Positions 59,901 through 64,000 of a stretch of DNA of 64,000 nt are shown one piece after another. A program made the translations under genes and the position numbers. Each line of letters begins with the position of its first letter. Within the stretch, counting starts at the first letter, position 1. The notes under the pieces are model-generated. The model did not search any database and was not told the DNA's origin. It saw only the letters and a program-made list of their open reading frames with translations. Origin of the DNA: Aporrectodea caliginosa (Eukaryota > Annelida > Clitellata > Crassiclitellata > Lumbricidae); contig JACEVL010000798.1 of assembly GCA_020284085.1 (NCBI GenBank), positions 1,415,001 to 1,479,000 of the forward strand. Direction: 5' to 3'.

Positions 59901-62900
59901 AGGATTTCCTAGCCTTGCTACTCAAGCTCACATTAGACGTAAATTTATTGGCCAATTCCGCCACTACGACGTTGGGGTAAATCAAATAATTATGTACCCT
60001 TTGAACTAACCTGTTACTCAGTGAAGGTCCATGTCTGTATAGTGATTAGTTTTAAAGCCCTTTCTGTGTGTCCTAGGAACTGAAGTCACTCTGAGTTTAT
60101 ACTAATGAGCAATTACACTTTCAATTGTACAATAAATGAAAGTGTTTTTATGAAGTAAAATCCAAATCTTTGACCTTTCTTTCAGATTTAACTCATCAAC
60201 TTGTGAGAGTAATATTTATCTAAGCAGGACCCTACATGTGCATTTCAAAGCATTAGTTTCAAGTTATTAAAAGCAAGTCAGAAAATTAGGTCGGTTCATG
60301 TAAAAGTAGAAAGATCAGAGCATGGTAAATTAGGTCATGCAGAAGGTAGCACTCAATCAGACCAGGTCAAAGCCAAAGAATTAGGTAAGATCCTGTATTG
60401 TAAGTTACGACGTCAAAGCATGGTAAATTAGGTAATGTGAAGGTAGAAGCAAATCCAACAAGGTAGAGGTAAGAAAATTATGTAAGTTGGTGTACAAGTA
60501 AAAATACCACAACACGAGGTCAAGGTCGAAGAATTGGGTCGGTGCAGGTCAAGGAAGGACAGATCCAACCTAATGGAGCAACACTTGAGTAAGATCAATG
60601 AGTGTAGACTCAACATTGCAGTTAGTGTAGGATGCCTAAAAGGTTCCTAAGAGGCACTCCATCAACATCTTCCCATACACAAATACCACCTCAGTGAATG
60701 TGAATTCTACAACAGTCAGTGGTTTAACCATGTACCAGTACTCTGGTAGTGCCATGACTAGCGAAACACTACACACGATTATCACAAACGGGGCTCCGTG
60801 ATCGGAACAGAAAACATCCAGTGAATTAAAAAAATTCGGCAAAGCAGGCATTTCCTTTAACACCGCAATTACCATACGCACAGTCAATAAATTACACAAC
60901 TTAGCTAGTAATAATTAACAAACCGGTAGAGACAAACATGCACCTCTATCTTGCGTCCCTCAACCACAGCGCCGTTCATTTTCTCCCGAGCTCTTTCGGC
61001 GTCCGTGCTATTTGCGAAAGTTACAAAACCGAAACCCTGCATGCCATGAGAAAGAAACAAAAGAAGCATGCGTTTAATTTAATCATCGATTCGGTGTAAA
61101 TCAACGTACATCACCATAGCACAGCGGCAAATCTCGCCATCCGCGATGATACATACGATAACAGCAAAATTACGCTCGTCATGCATTTACAGATTACGAA
61201 TACGTTACATGATGACTTATGTAGCACGAACGAGCAGGGCGTGACAGTGAGTTGAGACTTACGCACCACGCCGGATGCTCAAACGTAGGAGAAGACACGG
61301 TTACGAGTAATTTAGAAGAAAATCAGTTTAATTTCTGTCGTTGTGACATACAAAAGAGCCCATTCAAAGCACGAAAGGTACAAAAAATATCATCTGGCAA
61401 TAATAATAATACAAGCATTCCCATTCGATTCTGTATACGTTCTTATCCGGTCAAACATGCAGTGGACAGGATCGAGTTTAGCATTTCAACCGCATTCAGT
61501 GATCCGTTTAGGTTCTACTACCAAGTACGCCAAATACTCTGCAGTCTCTAGTAGTACGCCGCAAACATGCTTCATGACAGACAACTGTGCAAACCGAGGG
61601 TCACAAGGAGAAGAGGAGAAACTTAAATTCACCTGAATGCTCTCATCGTCGTCACGAACACGTTTGGCTGAGTGGTTGTAAAGAGAAAAGGACAAGTCAA
61701 TGGTGACAGAAATTTTGCACAATTATCAATAAACACCAATATTTCACCTACTCATGAAAGTTTACCATGAACAGCCACCTGTGACAGGAATTTTTCTGCA
61801 GAATTATCGTTTAATACTATTATTTTACCTACAGACGAAAGTTTAAAAATAAGACCCACCGTTGCCAAAGTTTTACAGAATTACTGTTAAATACCATTAT
61901 TTTACTACTGAAAGTTTAGCAAACAGCCTGCTTTGCTGTTGATGAGCGCTAGAAATTTTTTATTAGTGGGAGGAAAACACGTAAAATTGATAGGGTAGAT
62001 TGGTGAAACATGCAGGTTATAATATCCTATGCAGTGTCTAATACAAGATCTGGCATCTTGATTTTGTTCATGGTCTGGTCTGAACACCAACTCTTAGCAG
62101 AGATTTTATCTCCTCTGGTAAGAGGCATCAATCCAACCAAGGCCAATGATACACTTATTCAAGGTCAGTGATACACTATCCAAGGCCAATTCCTATAAGA
62201 TCAGTGACATATCTGAAGATATCTTGAGTATTAGATGCCAACATCATGTCATCTAATGGTAAAGTGGTCCTTAGAATGTGCAAAGCATGTGTCCCAACAG
62301 CTGAAAATTAACATCAAAGAAATACATTCCTCGTTCTGATGCAGACTTTTAATACACCTTCTGAATACAAGAAAACACAGAAACTTCCATCAACGTTTCC
62401 AAGTAATTTTTCATTTGACACTTATAGCTTCTTTCTACGCTAACGAAAACTTTGTCACTGCATGCAAGGCAAACACTGAGAAAGTGCAGTTCATTAACCA
62501 AGTCCTGAATATCCTTTTTCAGGCCATTGTGCAAGTGATAAGTCAGAAATAGATTAGTATGAGATCAGAAATACAAACCATATGGAAATACCAACCTGAA
62601 CCAAACTGGTACTAACCTCGGAAAGGTACTAGGCCTACCCTCATAAAACAGTCCTATCACAATTATCATGAACAAAGTCGGCCACAACGCACAAACAGGA
62701 ACTACACACACGGCCATTTTAAGGTCGTCATAGGCCAAAGGCACTCTTGCATTCGTAAACTCCAACTGCCAGCTCTGCATTAAAGCTAAACGCATAATTA
62801 CGCATTCACATTATGTATTGACGTCATGTGTAATCACGATTCCCGAGCACATCCAGTTTGGTTTTAAATCCCATTTTACTTTCTGTAATCTTGATCATTT

Positions 62901-63453
62901 AGATTTAATATCCTGGATATACCCAGTAAGGTCTGATGCAACATTTCCGGTTTATTCAATATCTCATTTTCAGACTTGCATAAGCCCCTCAAGGGTTTGT
63001 AGGCCCTAGACACAGTGCCTCCTAATGGATAAAACGGTCCTGACTACATACACAATTGGAGTGTATTCACATATGCAAGCAATTTGATCGTACATAATGG
63101 GCCTTCCTTCTTAATTACTGTGTGCCTCACTCAAAGATTGCTCTATCGCAACACCATTGTATTGTATTGTATTGTATCTGGGCATTTATATTTTCCCCTT
63201 CCTAAGACCATGCTTCTAAGTTTGTTACTGCAACCTTTATATCTTTACCTTTGAAAATTATATTAATTCCGTTACACTACCTCTTAGAGTGTTTACTCTC
63301 TTTTCCCACTGCAAATTATATACCATTTAGATCAACAGGATATTGTTTTTCATGATAAGGGAACAGGAAATAAACAGAGACTCTGCCTGAAAAACGTACC
63401 TTTGAGCCACGCTCATTAAAAATTATTTCCACATCAGTCACTGTTCCATACGG
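52392..63453 (-). CDS. Rbfox (Fox-1 family) RNA-binding protein, 3' part of gene
   Basis: Seven minus-strand exons were recognised, most with GT-AG borders and matching phases. They encode the second half of the RRM ([18 protein letters not shown] joined to GFGFVTF, the RNP1 motif, through [17 protein letters not shown]). The Ala/Tyr-rich C-terminal domain follows ([31 protein letters not shown]), with the family's closing [11 protein letters not shown]. Fox-1 proteins bind (U)GCAUG in introns and control alternative splicing in muscle and neurons. The N-terminal region and the first half of the RRM lie beyond the window. The exon expected to start VNNATARV was not found. The Arg/Gly-rich exon before 54767 is not identified either, so the model is incomplete there. 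Confidence 0.9.
52500..52890 (-). pseudogene. LINE C-terminal fragment interrupted by a MITE
   Basis: On the minus strand [20 protein letters not shown] and then [10 protein letters not shown] is a reverse-transcriptase C-terminal segment of the CR1/jockey type. After the inserted MITE the coding trace resumes as [18 protein letters not shown]. It lies in the 3' flank side of intron sequence between the last two Rbfox exons. Confidence 0.7.
52600..52753. mobile_element. hAT-type MITE, 154 bp, exact 8-bp TSD
   Basis: The ends CAGTGTTTCCGTTA and TAACGGAAACACTG (14-bp perfect TIR) are flanked by exact CCCGACAC duplications (52592-52599 and 52754-52761). Inserted into an older LINE fragment. Confidence 0.93.
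53186..53270 (-). CDS. Rbfox C-terminal exon (85 bp)
   Basis: It encodes [20 protein letters not shown] then IGPITGYG. The acceptor is ATTACAG and the donor GGG/GTATCT, phase 0. Reading through the donor would add SRLFLLLT and a stop, a possible alternative end. Confidence 0.88.
53345..53625 (-). pseudogene. LINE C-terminal fragment
   Basis: On the minus strand [19 protein letters not shown], then a frame with [16 protein letters not shown]. This is the tail of an endonuclease/RT-type LINE protein. Confidence 0.55.
53780..53862 (-). CDS. Rbfox C-terminal exon (83 bp)
   Basis: It encodes [20 protein letters not shown] and then TVGTPTP plus two bases. The acceptor is TTGTAG and the donor AAG/GTAAG. 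It joins the neighbours in phase on both sides. Confidence 0.88.
54385..54540 (+). repeat. SINE-3 fragment
   Basis: GAGTACACTGATCGTACACTG, then TCAGTGGGAAGATGAGACGG, then GCTAAGAAAATGAAGCC match the central and 3' parts of the family. Confidence 0.7.
54716..54767 (-). CDS. Rbfox C-terminal exon (52 bp)
   Basis: It encodes [17 protein letters not shown] after one base completing the previous codon. The acceptor has a long pyrimidine tract and ends CACAG; the donor is CCG/GTTAGT. It compares with VVYQDGFYGADIYGG of vertebrate Fox-1. Confidence 0.88.
54958..55062. repeat. (AAT)n / (AGT)n microsatellite
   Basis: Poly-Ile, Thr and Ser frames here are artefacts. Confidence 0.9.
55090..55445 (+). 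pseudogene. 5'-truncated CR1/L2-type LINE end
   Basis: The coding trace [20 protein letters not shown] and [16 protein letters not shown] is followed by GGGAGCGCCTCTAAATCC, GAGTGGCGCTATACAAATG and an (AAT)n tail. It shows the hairpin tail attached to a coding LINE end. It lies between two Rbfox C-terminal exons. Confidence 0.8.
55501..55665 (-). CDS. probable Rbfox C-terminal exon (Ala-rich)
   Basis: After a clear acceptor (TTTTTGTAG) one frame reads [20 protein letters not shown], then [10 protein letters not shown] and [13 protein letters not shown]. The Ala-rich text with one RGR fits the Fox-1 C-terminal region by position, but similarity is weak. The donor is uncertain: G/GTTTAC at 55500 is one option, and the frame stays open to 55463. 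The phase does not join directly to the next exon, so another exon is needed. Confidence 0.5.
55785..56037. repeat. GGTATGATACCAAAGGTAAG minisatellite
   Basis: About eight units of 25-35 bp; GGTATGATACC is itself palindromic. Confidence 0.9.
56860..56926. repeat. (ATC)n microsatellite
   Basis: A pure ATC run in the Rbfox intron. Confidence 0.93.
57541..57650 (-). repeat. SINE-3 fragment
   Basis: AAGAAGAATGTCAGCTCCTTAA and CTTCATTTTCTTAGCCTCAG match the 3' half of the family. Confidence 0.7.
58360..58460 (+). repeat. composite module iii copy
   Basis: GAGAGTCCCAAGCCTGGATA, GGAGGGTGACGCTAATGATC and GTGTCGTTAAACTAAAAC. It is one of the best preserved copies of the module. Confidence 0.65.
58590..58858 (+). 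pseudogene. 5'-truncated LINE end with (TTGTA)n tail
   Basis: The coding trace [20 protein letters not shown] and [15 protein letters not shown] with a stop is followed by AACGCGCCCTTTGAG, AAGGCGCGTTATAAATAG and TTGTATTGTATTG. It ties the TTGTA tails to a LINE family. Confidence 0.82.
58860..60943. other. Rbfox intron with AGGTC-rich clusters
   Basis: Two clusters (59110-59390 and 60280-60570) contain about a dozen ATTAGGTCGGGTCA / AGGTCAAGG-like words. An 87-residue minus frame (60636-60899) is hydrophobic and unassigned. The expected VNNATARV exon was not found here. Confidence 0.45.
60944..61036 (-). CDS. Rbfox RRM exon (93 bp)
   Basis: It encodes [18 protein letters not shown] to EGRKIE, 31 residues, including the RNP1 aromatic pair. 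The acceptor is ATGCAG and the donor GAG/GTGCAT (weak at +3 and +4). The length equals the vertebrate exon from memory. Confidence 0.95.
61037..63399. other. Rbfox intron, no further exon seen
   Basis: The intron between the 54-bp and 93-bp RRM exons. It holds two or three degenerate repeats of the GTGACAGAAATTTT / TTTACCTAC type near 61700-61920 and a (TTGTA)n run at 63157-63178. A few open frames are unconvincing. Confidence 0.5.
63400..63453 (-). CDS. Rbfox RRM exon (54 bp)
   Basis: It encodes [18 protein letters not shown], 18 residues, phase 0 on both sides. The acceptor is TTTTAG and the donor AAAG/GTACG. The human counterpart is also 54 bp from memory. Confidence 0.95.
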
Positions 63454-63813
63454 CTAAAACACAGAAATGCCAACAACATCGTTACAACGAAAACCCGGTA
63501 AATCAGTCAATTTAAGGGGAGCAGAACACTGTATAATGTATGTTGCCCGAAAGGTCTGCTCAGAAAATGAAGCACAGCGAGATCTGTGGTTTATTTGACG
63601 TTTTCCCTGGTGCTACCAGGTTTCCAGTTGCGGCTGAAAGCAATTCCCACATGGATGAGCAGGTATTAGGTCAACGGTTTAATGAGAGGATGCTGGACGC
63701 CCTTTCTGTAACTAATGACCCCTACAAGCCCCACACAGGGTTGGGGAAAATTTAGACGTTCAAGCACGGGTACAGAGGGAAATCCGGAAGTACATCTGGA
63801 TTACATCTTCCAA

Positions 63814-63855
<42 letters not shown>

Positions 63856-64000
63856 ATGTGAGTAGGTGGCCGTATGTGTGGTGTGCATGTGGATGTGCTA
63901 TAGTCTAGTGGTTAGTTCAGACGTTGTGGGTGCAATCACTCCTGGGACAGAAATGCATCAAGATAGCTATTCCCTTGGTGCCCTCTAGCATAATAAATGA
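63454..64000. other. Rbfox intron continuing beyond the window
   Basis: No exon was found. A (TG)n microsatellite lies at 63815-63856. Confidence 0.5.

Noticed and set aside
60636..60899. 87-residue hydrophobic minus-strand frame as an Rbfox exon
   Set aside because: No similarity to the family, no acceptor/donor pair in the needed phase, and no known domain.

Overview
This window is animal (metazoan) nuclear DNA, most likely from a marine invertebrate. Its genes are split by canonical GT-AG introns, it carries a tRNA-Trp gene, and it is full of hAT, mariner and piggyBac-type elements, non-LTR retrotransposon ends, tRNA-derived SINEs, minisatellites and microsatellites. I cannot name the species. 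The palindrome TAGGCCTA is strongly over-represented (about 20 exact copies), which from memory is a habit of some echinoderm-like genomes, but that is only a hint. There is no bacterial operon, phage or CRISPR array.

Three conserved protein genes could be rebuilt by splicing. (1) A cyclophilin A-type peptidyl-prolyl isomerase on the minus strand: five exons between 14757 and 21811 with every phase matching, including a 31-bp microexon, giving 187 residues. A TATA box and a perfect 16-bp palindrome lie just upstream. (2) A Pitx-type K50 paired-like homeobox gene on the plus strand: three coding exons at 30676-31018, 37730-38034 and 42657-43205, giving 398 residues. The intron splitting the homeodomain holds a 5'-truncated LINE, a 73-bp satellite and a (CTTC)n tract running up to the acceptor. 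(3) The 3' part of an Rbfox (Fox-1) RNA-binding protein gene on the minus strand: RRM exons at 63400-63453 and 60944-61036 and C-terminal exons down to a stop at 52392. Its 5' end lies beyond the window, and the exon that should follow the RRM was not found.

Layout: 1-7 kb, intergenic repeats with a 1.1-kb higher-order satellite; 7-7.8 kb, a CpG-rich stretch behind two octamer-like sites, possibly a promoter; 9.1-11 kb, nested hAT elements, a SINE and tRNA-Trp; 14-22 kb, the cyclophilin gene with a mariner in intron 2 and a piggyBac-like element in intron 1; 22.4-30 kb, a microsatellite, unexplained open frames and at least four terminal-inverted-repeat elements; 30.2-43.7 kb, the homeobox gene, followed by a 69-bp perfect palindrome; 32.6-47 kb, an overlapping field of degenerate composite repeats; 44-52 kb, SINEs and minisatellites; 52.4-64 kb, the Rbfox gene.

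The genes are unrelated in function: a protein-folding enzyme, a developmental transcription factor and a splicing regulator. What links the window is its repeat ecology. Several SINE and LINE families share a short GC hairpin at their 3' ends. At least six elements have TIRs with exact or near-exact 8-bp hAT-type target duplications. One repeated element carries four CRE palindromes per copy.
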